A stretch of DNA of 64,000 bases from Entomomonas sp945283395 (GTDB lineage: Bacteria; Pseudomonadota; Gammaproteobacteria; Pseudomonadales; Pseudomonadaceae). Positions 46,613 through 55,722 of this stretch are shown here, one piece after another. Made by a program: the position numbers and the translations under genes. Location of the stretch: NCBI GenBank assembly GCA_946480835.1, contig CAMLLC010000005.1:93936-157935 (forward strand), written 5' to 3'. Below the pieces are notes generated by a model. That model saw nothing but the letters and a program-made list of their open reading frames with translations, had not been told where the DNA came from and ran no database searches. Position 1 is the first letter of the stretch. Each line of letters starts with the position of its first letter.

Positions 46613-47740
46613 ATGTCAGGTAAAAGTATATGTTATGAAACTCATATAGTACAAACCAAACCCGATGAAACGATCTTAGATGCTTTTATTAGATGTGGCG
46701 TTGCCATTCCTTTTTCATGCCGTGGCGGTTCTTGTCAGACCTGTGCTGTTCGCTGTTTAGAGGGAGATATTCCAATAACTGCACAAAAGGGACTATCTGA
46801 TTATCAAAAGCAACGTGGTTATTTACTTACTTGCTGTTGCATACCTACTACGGATATGACTATTGCACCACTAAGTCCTGACGATATCATAACCGATGCT
46901 TTTGTCATAGCTATACAACAGCCAACTGTTGCAAATCCTTGCTATAATTTCACTTTTGAACTGGCACGACAACGCCATTTTACAGTAGGAGATACTTTTA
47001 AAATTGTTGATGGCACTAATAAGGAAACTATCATAAAAATTATAGAATATGATGGTGAGTGGTTGGCTACTGCTGAATTTGAAAAAGCCCCCCCAACTAA
47101 CTTGACATGGTTAACAGATGAATTACCACCTGATACTTTAATCCAGTTAAGAGGCCCCTATTCGCAGCAAATCCCTGTGTGGTTAACTGAAGAAAAGCCG
47201 GACCCTAAACCTAATTTAGCAGTGTGGCAACAATTAAATGATGGTGCTAAAGTACGAGAGGTATTAATAGATTTTTATGATAGAGTATATGCAGACGAAA
47301 GGCTTTCACCTTTTTTTGCAAATGTTAGCAAGTCTCGCTTAATAGAAAAGCAATACTCCTTTTTAAAATATCTTTTTACTAGAGAACATGTACATTTTGG
47401 GCAAAGGCCACGTAATACCCACCATTGGATGGTTATTTCTGACGATTTAATGGATCACAGAAGACGGATCTTAGATGACACCTTTCGAGATCATCTATTA
47501 ACCGATGAGCAACGCCATGTTTGGCATCTGTATGAAGAAAAGTTTCGTGCAGATATAGTAAAGGATAAAGCTTGGCCTATTAAAATAGGCAATGAATTTG
47601 TTGATTTAGAAGCATTTGATAAAGCAGTCTTAGACTGTGCTACCATCTGCGATCATTGTGGGGAGCCCGTTGATGCAGGCACCACAGTTATTTATCATAA
47701 ACGTACAGGTAAAATTAGCTGTCCTAAATGTAGCAATTGA
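46613..47740 (+). CDS. Ferredoxin–truncated globin fusion protein
   Basis: The 375-residue protein starts with a plant-type [2Fe-2S] ferredoxin domain (about 1–90; CRGGSCQTCAVRC plus a later CCC). A small beta-rich linker domain (about 100–190) resembles part of a ferredoxin-reductase barrel. A truncated-globin domain (about 205–325; VREVLIDFYDRVYADERLSPFF, proximal His likely in RNTHHWMVISDD) comes next. It ends with a zinc-ribbon-like CDHCGE…CPKC. Such a fusion could pass electrons to a haem for NO or O2 chemistry, but no reductase is nearby. It lies 16 bp before speE on the same strand. Confidence 0.75.
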   Translation: MSGKSICYETHIVQTKPDETILDAFIRCGVAIPFSCRGGSCQTCAVRCLEGDIPITAQKGLSDYQKQRGYLLTCCCIPTTDMTIAPLSPDDIITDAFVIAIQQPTVANPCYNFTFELARQRHFTVGDTFKIVDGTNKETIIKIIEYDGEWLATAEFEKAPPTNLTWLTDELPPDTLIQLRGPYSQQIPVWLTEEKPDPKPNLAVWQQLNDGAKVREVLIDFYDRVYADERLSPFFANVSKSRLIEKQYSFLKYLFTREHVHFGQRPRNTHHWMVISDDLMDHRRRILDDTFRDHLLTDEQRHVWHLYEEKFRADIVKDKAWPIKIGNEFVDLEAFDKAVLDCATICDHCGEPVDAGTTVIYHKRTGKISCPKCSN

Positions 47741-47756
47741 AAAGGGGAAAATAACA

Positions 47757-48614
47757 GTGGCAGATTATTTAGAAACACTTTATCCAGATTATGGTCAACG
47801 TTTTACTATAGACAAAGAGCTCTATGAGGCACAAACGGATCTTCAACGACTGGTGATTTTTCATAATAACCGAATGGGAACCGTAATGGCACTTGACGGT
47901 GTAATACAAACTACTGAGGCTGATGAATTCATTTATCATGAAATGATGGCTCATTTACCTATCATTGCACATGGTAATGTAAAAAATGTGCTTATTATAG
48001 GAGGCGGTGATGGCGGAATGTTACGGGAAGTTTGCCGTCATTCTTCAATCAAGAAAATTACTATGGTTGAAATTGATGCTGGGGTAATCGAACTCAGCAA
48101 AAAATACTTACCTAATCACTCCCAAGGCTGTTTCAATGATCCAAGACTTGAGTTAGTTATTGCTGATGGTATGGAGTTTGTTAGTAGAACAAATCAACAA
48201 TATGAAGTTATTATTTCAGATTCTACAGACCCTATCGGGCCTGCCGAAGTCTTATTTACTGAAAATTTTTATCAAGCTTGCCATCGTTGTTTAACTGAAA
48301 ACGGCGTTTTAGTCACTCAAAATGGAACCCCCTTTATGCAGTTAGATGAGTTAAAAAATACTGCTAGTAAACTGCAGAATCTTTTTATAGATTGGCATTT
48401 TTATCAAGCTGCAATACCCACCTATATAGGTGGCGCTATGACCTTCGCCTGGGGTAGCAAAAATGAAACACTACGCCAATTACCCTTAGCTACTTTACAA
48501 GCTCGTATTAAACAAGCTGCGCTGAAAACCCGTTATTACAATGCTGCTATCCATCAAGCGGCCTTTGCTTTACCCCAGTATGTATTGACAGCCATAGGGA
48601 AAGAACAAAATTAA
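47757..48614 (+). CDS. speE: Spermidine synthase
   Basis: SpeE transfers the aminopropyl group from decarboxylated S-adenosylmethionine to putrescine. The 285-residue protein has the polyamine-synthase motifs GGGDGGMLREVCRH, MVEIDAGVIELSKKYLP, VIISDSTDPIGPAE and the gatekeeper region VTQNGTPFMQ. The chosen start is GTG at 47757 behind GGGGA, giving VADYLETLYPDYGQRF; a longer frame runs back into the ferredoxin–globin gene and is rejected. Coupling to that gene is odd. No speD is in the window. Confidence 0.95.
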   Translation: MADYLETLYPDYGQRFTIDKELYEAQTDLQRLVIFHNNRMGTVMALDGVIQTTEADEFIYHEMMAHLPIIAHGNVKNVLIIGGGDGGMLREVCRHSSIKKITMVEIDAGVIELSKKYLPNHSQGCFNDPRLELVIADGMEFVSRTNQQYEVIISDSTDPIGPAEVLFTENFYQACHRCLTENGVLVTQNGTPFMQLDELKNTASKLQNLFIDWHFYQAAIPTYIGGAMTFAWGSKNETLRQLPLATLQARIKQAALKTRYYNAAIHQAAFALPQYVLTAIGKEQN

Positions 48615-48645
48615 CACAGCATAAATAATTCTCTAGCTTTATTTG

Positions 48646-48651
48646 TATAAT
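48646..48651 (+). promoter_or_regulatory. Putative −10 box before the small lipoprotein gene
   Basis: TATAAT lies 77 bases before the small lipoprotein start. No convincing −35 was chosen. It is listed because the gene is otherwise separated from speE by 113 bp. Confidence 0.35.
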
Positions 48652-48727
48652 AGTTGAGAAAGCAACTGGCTAACTAAAATAAGCTATTAACATTATCAAC
48701 TAAGCCTTTGACAGGCAAGGAATTAAA

Positions 48728-48949
48728 ATGTACAAAATAACGTTAATAATACTACTCACATTAGTTGTATTATCTGGATGTGAGAAAGTTCAGCAAGCAA
48801 ATGAAAATCTTACAAAACTTACTAATAAAGTAGTTACTAAATATTGCTCAACTCCCAAAGAAGCTAGAGAAGCGTTACATCTAACTGTTAAAAAAGCAAT
48901 AGCTCCTAACGAAATTTCTATTAGTTGTGCTGAAGATATAAAATCTTAA
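48728..48949 (+). CDS. Small lipoprotein of unknown function
   Basis: The 73-residue product has a lipoprotein signal with lipobox VLSGC at about residue 18. A short helical part follows (EKVQQANENLTKLTNKVV) and then KYCSTPKEAREALHLTVKKA with two more cysteines. A clear AAGGAAT ribosome site precedes ATG. No family was recognised. Similar small lipoproteins with YCS…AR segments occur in Pseudomonas, but that is from memory and not verified. Confidence 0.65.
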   Translation: MYKITLIILLTLVVLSGCEKVQQANENLTKLTNKVVTKYCSTPKEAREALHLTVKKAIAPNEISISCAEDIKS

Positions 48950-48955
48950 CAAAAA

Positions 48956-48998
48956 TTGTTACTATTCAGCCCACTTTAAATTAGTTGAATAGTAACAA
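48956..48998 (-). terminator. Long hairpin between the small lipoprotein gene and ygfA
   Basis: TTGTTACTATTCA and TGAATAGTAACAA form a perfect 13-bp stem with a 17-nt loop. On the minus strand it runs into TTTTT, so it could end the 6S RNA–ygfA transcript about 190 bases past ygfA. On the plus strand it immediately follows the lipoprotein stop but has no T-run. Confidence 0.6.
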
Positions 48999-49186
48999 CG
49001 CCAACTCATAACTTACTCCCTAAGTAATATTCTGTTATTTTATAAAATAATTAATAAACTAACTTTACTATCGATAAACTACTCAAACTAGGAGCTAAAT
49101 ACATTATTATTGTCTTATTATTTAACCTTAGGCAAAACTGCCCTTAAAATAAAAACTAGGCAATATGGGTGTTTAACATTAATTTA

Positions 49187-49783
49187 TTAATAAGTGGCCA
49201 AATACCAAGCTTTATCTGTTACTGTGGCGAATAGTGGAATATCCCAACTATTTACTGATAATTTGGTTACTTTTTGACATTCATGAGCAAGACCTATAAG
49301 TTTTGGTGTTTGCCAGTGATTTCGAAATTTTAAATAAGCCAAATGCCTATCATAATAACCAGCTCCCATTCCTAGCCGATTACCTTGCTCATCAAAGCCT
49401 ACTAGAGGCATAAAAATAAGATCGAGTTGTTTAGCCGTAACTTGTTTAGTTTTATCACTTTTAGGTTCTTTGATCTTATATTTATTAAAAATCCAGCGAG
49501 TATCGGTAGTAATAATCTGAAAGCTCATAGTATTTTTAGGCCAGTGATGTATCACTGGAAGATATACCTTCTTTTTATAGCGTTGAGCTGCTGTTAATAA
49601 TAAATATGGATCTATTTCACCATCATAGGCTATATAGAAAGCTATATGTTTAGCATTTCTAAACAGGCGATTATGAATAACTTGTTTGTATAAATTTTTT
49701 GCTGCTATTACTTGTTGTTGAGGTGTTAAAGCACGTCGCTGTTGTCTTAACTCTTTACGAAGAGACTGAAAAGGGTTTGCCAT
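49187..49783 (-). CDS. ygfA: 5-formyltetrahydrofolate cyclo-ligase
   Basis: The enzyme converts 5-formyltetrahydrofolate to 5,10-methenyltetrahydrofolate with ATP. The 198-residue protein has the basic start (LRKELRQQRRALTPQQQ) and IAFYIAYDGEIDPYLLL. The signature LIFMPLVGFDEQGNRLGMGAGYYDRHLA is present apart from the usual variation. The 6S RNA gene lies directly upstream on the same strand, the conserved ssrS-ygfA arrangement of gammaproteobacteria. Confidence 0.95.
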   Translation of the reverse strand: MANPFQSLRKELRQQRRALTPQQQVIAAKNLYKQVIHNRLFRNAKHIAFYIAYDGEIDPYLLLTAAQRYKKKVYLPVIHHWPKNTMSFQIITTDTRWIFNKYKIKEPKSDKTKQVTAKQLDLIFMPLVGFDEQGNRLGMGAGYYDRHLAYLKFRNHWQTPKLIGLAHECQKVTKLSVNSWDIPLFATVTDKAWYLATY

Positions 49784-49811
49784 AATAGTTATAAATGATA
49801 CATAACTTAAA

Positions 49812-49990
49812 GTAGAGCTCCAAAGATGCCGTTATTGGGTTAGCCCTTGAACCCAGAAGTTCAAGGTGGTAGTTATCGCATACCTTTAGGCTTTCCGTTA
49901 AACGGACATGCACTCCAGTCTTAAAATAACTCCCATTTAAAAAATTATCGGCTCAGGGACATCTCCAATTGACGAACATCCGAGGAGTTA
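49812..49990 (-). ncRNA. ssrS: 6S RNA
   Basis: Minus-strand sequence between the promoter at 49996 and ygfA matches the 6S RNA plan. The 5' arm CUCCUCGGAUGUUCG can pair with the 3' arm GGCAUCUUUGGAG. Between them lie the conserved GUCCCUGAGCCGAUA element, GAGUGCAUGUCCGU around the central bubble, GCCUAAAGGUAUGCGA, and ACCUUGAACUUCUGGGUUCAAGGGUU, close to the E. coli RNA. It mimics an open promoter and binds sigma-70 RNA polymerase in stationary phase. Ends are set from the closing stem and the −10 box, accurate to a few bases. Confidence 0.93.
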
Positions 49991-49995
49991 TTCTT

Positions 49996-50001
49996 ATTAT
50001 A
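49996..50001 (-). promoter_or_regulatory. 6S RNA promoter −10 box
   Basis: On the minus strand TATAAT lies 6–7 bases before the expected 5' end of the 6S RNA (AATAACTCC). It is a perfect consensus −10. Confidence 0.65.
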
Positions 50002-50288
50002 CATTAATATAAATAGCTGTAAACCTAGCTGAATATAGACAATCTAACTAGAAAAGCGAATAAAAATAATTTTTCTGAAAAAAATGGTATTTCCTCATAT
50101 ATCAATGATATAACATATCATTAAAGAGTAATTTTATCCATCTCTATTAATGACTTCTTACAAAGTGTAATTGTACAGTATAAAATATCTAAAAACTTAT
50201 ATAATATTTAGACTATATTTAAATTAATCTTTAGCTGCAATCTCTTGTATTGCCAATGATAATTAAAACAACAAAACATAAATAGTTG
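50002..50288 (+). other. Gap upstream of the 6S RNA without a recognisable gene
   Basis: AT-rich DNA between the 6S promoter and the MORN-repeat gene. No frame with protein-like content was seen. Confidence 0.4.
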
Positions 50289-51074
50289 TTAATCATCTAC
50301 TTCGTCTGTTACTAAATCATTTTTTTGCATTTTTCCTGTTTGATCCCAGTAACTCCATTTTTCAACTTTCTGATCATCGCTATAACGGCCAGCTTCTTTC
50401 TTTTCTCCATTGCCGTACCAAAAAATCCAAACCCCCTCCCTTTTTCCTGCTCTATAAATTCCTTTTTGCATTCTTTTACCATTTTGATACCAAGTTGTCC
50501 ATTGTCCATCCCTTAAGCCATTTTTATAACGACCAGATGACTTCTTTTGGCCATTTTCATACCACAATACCCATAATCCCTTCCGCAGTCCCTGATCGAA
50601 TACACCTTTCTGTTCAATTTGGCCTGTTTTGAACCATGAGATAAATAGCCCTGTAACTCCCATATCTTCGTAGCTTATATTATCAAAAGCTGCACGTTTA
50701 GCTTTTTCTTTATCAGCAACAGTGAAAGAATCCGTCCGTTTTTCTCCCGTTACATAGAAATCTTGAATAACAAATAAAAGCCCTGTTTGTTTTTGTTCTA
50801 TACGATAAAATTTGTCTGTTTTCAGTAGAATATGATTAGGTTGAGCAGTTTCTTCAGCAGCTTTAGGAGACTCATTGGTTGTATTATCAATTACATTATC
50901 TTTGTCATTCTCCTGTAATGGTTGGTTATTTGAGCTATCAAAAGCCACCTTACTTATTGTATCAGGTAATTTAGGCGTATTAGAGACAATTTCATTGGTC
51001 AACTCAGCAGCGTTACCTATCATACTAATTGTATATAAACTAACTAACCATATTATAACTAACCTTTTATTCAT
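50289..51074 (-). CDS. Exported MORN-repeat protein (YwqK-like)
   Basis: The 261-residue protein has a signal peptide (VIIWLVSLYTISMIGNAAE), a low-complexity Asn/Asp/Glu segment (about 30–85), then about five tandem MORN_2 repeats. Examples are GLWVLWYENGQKKSSGRYKN, GQWTTWYQNGKRMQKGIY and GVWIFWYGNGEKKEAGRY. ATG at 51074 is preferred over the TTG five codons upstream. Database entries call such proteins YwqK-family antitoxins, after a Bacillus case where it neighbours a toxin; no toxin is present here and the protein is exported. A surface or periplasmic binding role is more likely. Confidence 0.8.
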   Translation of the reverse strand: MNKRLVIIWLVSLYTISMIGNAAELTNEIVSNTPKLPDTISKVAFDSSNNQPLQENDKDNVIDNTTNESPKAAEETAQPNHILLKTDKFYRIEQKQTGLLFVIQDFYVTGEKRTDSFTVADKEKAKRAAFDNISYEDMGVTGLFISWFKTGQIEQKGVFDQGLRKGLWVLWYENGQKKSSGRYKNGLRDGQWTTWYQNGKRMQKGIYRAGKREGVWIFWYGNGEKKEAGRYSDDQKVEKWSYWDQTGKMQKNDLVTDEVDD

Positions 51075-51484
51075 TCTAATCTTTTCCAACTAAATACTAT
51101 AATTAGTTCAAAGTATCATATCACTTATTTACAGCATTTTATTAGATATTTATTTTTAGCAACAATTTTATTTTTCTATTAAAATATAATATTAGAATAA
51201 ATGAATTATTTACTCTGAAATAACTAGGTTATAGTTAAGTATTACGCTAGCCATAAAAATATAAGTTTTCTTAAAGATCGTAATGAATAAAAATATTAAC
51301 TATAAATTTCTAGATATTTAAGACTGTTGAACATTTGAAATAGAAAGATTGAAAGTAACAACATTGAACGTCAAAAAATTACCATTCTCTATCTTATACT
51401 CTATACATTACTCAATAATAAACTTTGGCAGAAGCTAAAACCCATTCATCTCAATTTAACTATCTAAGACAAAACCAATTTACA

Positions 51485-51740
51485 TAATATTCTCTTTGGC
51501 ATTTTGTATCGAAAGCTAACAGGTTGCCTATAGCGTTACCTCCCACCTAATTTTAGTAAATATAACATGGAATTTTAAACTTATAGATGATAGTCGAAAT
51601 TGGATAAATTTAGGCAATTATTCAAAATATTAACAAAGATTCTGTATGGAATGGATATCTATTGGTGGCTCCCATATCACAGCATATCCTTGTTTTCTGA
51701 ATGCTTATAAGAAAATGGTATATGTTATTGACCAAATTTT
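51485..51740 (+). pseudogene. Decayed transposase fragment (IS5-like, N-terminal part)
   Basis: One frame reads FGILYRKLTGCL, a stop, then RYLPPNFSKYN. This fits the IS5-type transposase N-terminal signature (VLKTGCQWRYLPxxFxKW) with a stop in place of the tryptophan. Further right, SIGGSHITAYPC fits the first catalytic-Asp region (xDGSxxxAHP) with the Asp lost. Several stops and frame breaks separate these pieces, so nothing is functional. The call rests on motif order only. A matching C-terminal fragment lies at 53500–53706 on the same strand. Confidence 0.5.
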
Positions 51741-51746
51741 ATAAGT

Positions 51747-53398
51747 TTACTCCTTGTTACTAAGAGGATCGCAGCTGTCACTATTACCCCATAAAATGGG
51801 GTAGCTGATTTGGGTTTTCTTATCAATCATCACATCTTGTTTTAACTTGTACGCCGATTCAGGGTAAACGTTATTAGCATTTTTAAAAAAATATTGGTAA
51901 AAGTCATCTTCAAAAGCAAAATGTACACTGGAATTAGGAGGCGTAATTTGCCGCAGTACGCCTCGCTCAATACTAGTAGTTTTGCTGAGCTCATCAGCAC
52001 ATAATTTAGCCATACCAATGCTGTCAAAAAAATAAAACTCTTGTTGATCAGCAAACAAGGTAGTTATAAAGCTTGTGTACCGACTAAAAAAAGGACCTAC
52101 CAAGGGTGGCTTGATTACTTGGCGACCAACACCTTGAAGTGGTATAAATAGTGTATTTTTATCCCGTGCTAACACTATTTCAGTTGCGGAATATAACCAT
52201 TGAAAGCTATAAACATCCACAAAGTCTAAAGTTTGCCCATTAAGGTAAAAATGTTTTTTATCCTTTGCACAATTTCGGTTGTAGCTAAGGTAGTATTGCT
52301 GTAGGTACAGACAGCTTAGGTTTTTGGTTATCGCGCACATCTCTTTGGGTGTGTCGTTACAGGTATTGTTAGGAGAGCCACAGGAAAATTTAACAATAGA
52401 AAAGGTGTTTGGCTCAGCCTTTGCTAATAAAGTGCCTTTGTAAAACACTTGGGTTCTGCTGCGACTATAATCATGGCCAATATATTCAATATTTGGATCA
52501 AATTGGGGAGCACGTTCAGGTGCTTTTTTCTCATAGAGTTTCCATACATGCTGTTTATCTTGGGCAAGGTGATTTTCGATGCGGAAGGTTTGCGCATCAG
52601 CATATTGAATAAGCTCGGCACGCCAATAAACTTGTTTTTTATCTTTAGCAATACCATCAGAGTAAGTTGTAAAAATCAGTTCGAAGGTGCTAGGATCAGC
52701 ATTTAGTCAGGCGGTGCCTTTGTAATAGACAGCATGTTTATCTTTACTGTAATAGTGAGGATAGTCATCTAGTATGACAAAACTAGCTGCATCGGCACCT
52801 TGAATAATGACACCATTATAGATGACATTGCTGCCCACAACTAGGTAGGGGACGGAGATGCTGGACTTTGTGACCTGCATAGATTTTGCTAAAGCAAGTG
52901 TATTGGGACAATAGCTCCTTTGAGTTTCTTATCTTTCAGATAGAGAGATACGCCATCGGTTGCTACAGGGTACTTGTCAGAAAGAGCCGTAAAATGTTGT
53001 TGATCAATGTGACTCTCATCCTCAAGGGGATAGTAATCTAAAGTCATGTAATAATCTGTATAACTTGAGCCACCGATCCTGCCTAGGTGACAAGCTAAGC
53101 TATAAATTCGGCAGCGCTCTTCTAAACGGTAGTCGGAGCTATAGTAATTTAGTATGTTTCCCACACGGATATAATGCTTATTTATTGGCGTCATGCGGAC
53201 AGTACGGCGGCATTTGTATCGTTCAGATTTATCAAATAGCCATGATGGAGTAGTGCGCTCATAGGTAGTTACCTTTTTACCTTGGTGATGTTTTTCGGTG
53301 CAATAAAAGTGGCCAAAAGCATAACTGTTTGATGCGCTTACTAGCATTAATAATAGTAAAAACTTTACAAGAAAAGATTTAGTAAAAGTATAGCGCAT
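51747..53398 (-). pseudogene. Broken exported DKNYY-family protein
   Basis: One gene of about 550 codons is split by two lesions. It starts at 53398 with a signal peptide (FLLLLMLVSASNSYAFG) and runs to about 52905–52907. There a GGG (CCC on the coding strand) seems to have lost one base, shifting the frame from GAIVP to NTLALAKSMQV. It continues to an in-frame TGA at 52707–52709 (YYKGTA-stop-LNADPSTF), then to the stop at 51747. Repeats such as VYYKGTA…ADPSTF, VFYKGTLLAKAEPNTF and KDKKHFYLNGQTL are the DKNYY pattern. It is visibly less AT-rich than its surroundings, which suggests transfer. A reading error cannot be excluded for the frameshift. Confidence 0.78.
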
Positions 53399-53499
53399 TA
53401 GTCAATTCCCCCATATAGAGCATAGTTAATAGCTTAGCATAAACATTGTAATAGATTAATGTTTAAGCTCTTAGAAGATTAAACTGTCATTCGTGCTGA

Positions 53500-53706
53500 G
53501 AAAAAAGTACATATAGACAAGGCCATAGGCATGTAGATTGGGTAATCTATAAAGCTAGACGTATAGTAGAAACTACTTTTGCTCAGTTAAAGCATTTTAA
53601 AACAATTGCTATTAATTATAATAAGCTGAAAGACAGTTATTCTAGTGCTGTAGCTCATGCTTGTACTTTTAGTTAGTTAAAATTATTAATGTTTAACACA
53701 CCCTAG
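53500..53706 (+). pseudogene. Transposase remnant (IS5-like, C-terminal part)
   Basis: An open frame reads GHRHVDWVIYKARRIVET, then TFAQLKHFKTIAINYNKL, a stop after ACTFS, then LKLLMF. This is the C-terminal catalytic-Glu region of IS5-type DDE transposases (xRxxVExxFAxLKxFRxIAxRYDKL). The N-terminal part is absent here, and similar N-terminal scraps lie at 51485–51740. The element is inactive and no terminal repeats were recognised. Confidence 0.7.
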
Positions 53707-53947
53707 TTTTAAGTTATGCTAATCAATTAGCTAGTTATCTTATTTAATAACACGCTTTTTAATTATGATTTATATTAGTAATAACACTAGCAATTATCTA
53801 ATTTATAAAAGTAACAAAAGCTATATGAAACTAATACGCTAAAACTCTATACTATATTAAAGATTTTTTTGTTTAGGTTATAAAAGCATTTCTTTGAAGT
53901 TAATCTTAGTTGTTTGCTAACAGAATCTATTTAAAAACCAATTAATT

Positions 53948-54343
53948 ATGATAAAGCACTCTAAAAACCAACCATGTCCATGTGACCCTTCAAAGCAATA
54001 TGAGGATTGTTGTGAGCCTTTTCATCAAGGCCATGACAACCCAAATACGGCTGAACAGCTTATGAGGTCAAGATATAGTGCTTATGTTCTTCAACTTAAT
54101 ACATATATTAAAGAAACTTGGCACTCAAGCAATAGACCTTCATTAGCTCATTTTACTGGGCAACCTATCAAATGGCTTGGTTTGACTATAAACAAAAGTT
54201 GGTCTAATAAGCTAGCCAATGAAGCTTTTGTAGAATTTACTGCTTCCTATAAGATCAATGGCAAAATGCAAAAAATGCATGAGATAAGTCGCTTTATTTT
54301 AGAAAATAATAAATGGTTTTATCTTGAAGGAAAGTTATCTTAG
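53948..54343 (+). CDS. YchJ-like protein with SEC-C zinc motif
   Basis: The 131-residue protein has the N-terminal SEC-C zinc-binding motif (PCPCDPSKQYEDCCEPFH). A small alpha/beta domain follows with AEQLMRSRYSAYVLQL and TWHSSNRP, the YchJ/UPF0225 pattern. Function is not established. SEC-C motifs bind zinc and often contact ribosomes or SecB. Full YchJ proteins usually carry a second cysteine motif at the C terminus, which is absent here. Confidence 0.85.
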   Translation: MIKHSKNQPCPCDPSKQYEDCCEPFHQGHDNPNTAEQLMRSRYSAYVLQLNTYIKETWHSSNRPSLAHFTGQPIKWLGLTINKSWSNKLANEAFVEFTASYKINGKMQKMHEISRFILENNKWFYLEGKLS

Positions 54344-54362
54344 TAGCTTACACCTTCTCAGC

Positions 54363-54770
54363 CTATTTATTTTTAATATCTGTTGGTTTATCAAATGCTA
54401 ATATAGCCCTAGCTAAAGCAAAATCACTTACTTGTTGATAAGCTTTATTTTCTGATCTTAATAAAATGAAGGCCGCCTCTAGATAACTGCCTTTAAATTG
54501 GCCATTAGTAGCTACAAAAGTTGCCGCATCATTTTTAGCCTGAAATATTATTTTAGCTTTTTTCACTCCCCAACCAGTGCCAGACCATTCAGAAGGGACG
54601 ACTACTATAATAGTTGTCGTATAAAAAGGACTTACTAAAATACAAGAGCTTGACACTAAAGGGTCTTCGCCACAACCATCTATTATTTCTTGAGTGACCC
54701 CTGCATGTACCATAATAGCTGTAAAAATTAATAAAGTAGCAGCTATAATCTTTAATAAATTGGTTAACAT
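54363..54770 (-). CDS. DUF2388 family exported protein
   Basis: The 135-residue protein has a signal peptide (LLKIIAATLLIFTAIMVHA). Its C-terminal signature, AKNDAATFVATNGQFKGSY then LEAAFILLRSE and ALARAILAF, matches the DUF2388 pattern known mainly from Pseudomonas. Function is unknown. An insertion with two cysteines (CGEDPLVSSSC) near residue 35 may form a disulfide. ATG at 54770 is preferred over a start six codons upstream. Confidence 0.82.
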   Translation of the reverse strand: MLTNLLKIIAATLLIFTAIMVHAGVTQEIIDGCGEDPLVSSSCILVSPFYTTTIIVVVPSEWSGTGWGVKKAKIIFQAKNDAATFVATNGQFKGSYLEAAFILLRSENKAYQQVSDFALARAILAFDKPTDIKNK

Positions 54771-55213
54771 ATTGTTTTCTTTCACCAAATCCTATGCTTA
54801 ATAATTCATTACAAGTAACTATTCTATCAATATCTAAAATAAGAGCAATGCAAATTAAATGATCAATTGACTACACATCATGTATTAAAGAAATGATCAA
54901 TAACTATTGAATATTTTTTTCATTAATTTATTCAAAATAAGCTATTGTATATTATAGCTTATTTATTCTTGGTGCAAAGTCTAAAAACTATAAAAACTTT
55001 TTTATAACCAGCTACTGCCAATGTTCATAATGGAATCTATGACAATATGTCCAACTTTTTGACATTCTTAGCAATAATGATATTATTGAAAATGAGCTTT
55101 ATTGGAAGCACTTAACATGGCAGATTAACACTACCAATGTAGCTCTTTAAATAATGATAACAAACCTTTAGCCTATTAATATTTCAATCATAAGTTTATA
55201 ACAGCTTAGTTTC
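54771..55213 (+). other. 443-bp gap without a recognisable gene
   Basis: Very AT-rich DNA between divergent genes (the DUF2388 gene and a lipoprotein gene). It must hold both promoters. No RNA gene, riboswitch or protein remnant was recognised. Confidence 0.4.
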
Positions 55214-55675
55214 ATGAAAAAAATACTCTTAATATATCTTTTAATACTTGTAGGATGTCAACATAAGCTGACTATTAACGATCAGCATATTTATTACAGT
55301 TCCCCTGCTTTAACAGGAACTATATATTTCAATGGTCTACCTGTGGCAGATGCTAAAATTTTGTTACTCACAAGTTGTGAGGACAAATTAGCTATTAGCG
55401 ATTTAAATGGTTATTTTGAAATAGCCCCCGCTTGCGTTGAATATATTCCTAGCGTACCTTCTGATGAGCTAGGTTATTTCTATCAACTAACTATTTTTGT
55501 GGATGATCAACAATATCTATGGCGTATAGCTGGTTTAGGATATGGTTTTAAAACTGCTAATATTGATTTAGATTTACTTGCTAGACAAATAACTTATCAG
55601 GTCCTAGAAGGGGTAGATTTTCCCTATGAAGGTATAGATCTATTAGATAATATAACCGGTGAGCCAGACGATTAA
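55214..55675 (+). CDS. Lipoprotein with carboxypeptidase-regulatory-like domain
   Basis: The 153-residue product has a lipoprotein signal (IYLLILVGC). It then has a beta-sandwich start (TGTIYFNGLPVADAKILLLTS … ISDLNGYFEI) as in carboxypeptidase regulatory-like or DUF6795 domains, which bind or scaffold at the cell surface. Two cysteines, in TSCEDK and PACVEY, may pair. The acidic tail ends GEPDD. The exact family is not certain. It is a single gene upstream of the glycine riboswitch. Confidence 0.65.
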   Translation: MKKILLIYLLILVGCQHKLTINDQHIYYSSPALTGTIYFNGLPVADAKILLLTSCEDKLAISDLNGYFEIAPACVEYIPSVPSDELGYFYQLTIFVDDQQYLWRIAGLGYGFKTANIDLDLLARQITYQVLEGVDFPYEGIDLLDNITGEPDD

Positions 55676-55722
55676 CATTAACTTTCACAGCCAGCATACT
55701 ATTCATTATTCGACAATTCGTC

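Noticed and set aside
47637..47756. Longer N terminus for SpeE overlapping the ferredoxin–globin gene
   Set aside because: The extension has no spermidine-synthase similarity, and GTG at 47757 with GGGGA upstream gives the normal start.
50312..50509. Second minus-strand frame of 65 codons in the MORN gene
   Set aside because: It is a frame shadow produced by the repeated GNGKK-type codons; the main frame holds clean MORN repeats.
52424..52657. Separate minus-strand frame of 77 codons between the two DKNYY parts
   Set aside because: The DKNYY repeat continues in another frame through this stretch, so this one is out of frame with the real gene.
52707..52709. In-frame TGA read as selenocysteine
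   Set aside because: No hairpin typical of selenocysteine insertion was seen after it, the position aligns with an ordinary residue in the neighbouring repeat, and a second lesion lies close by. Decay is simpler.
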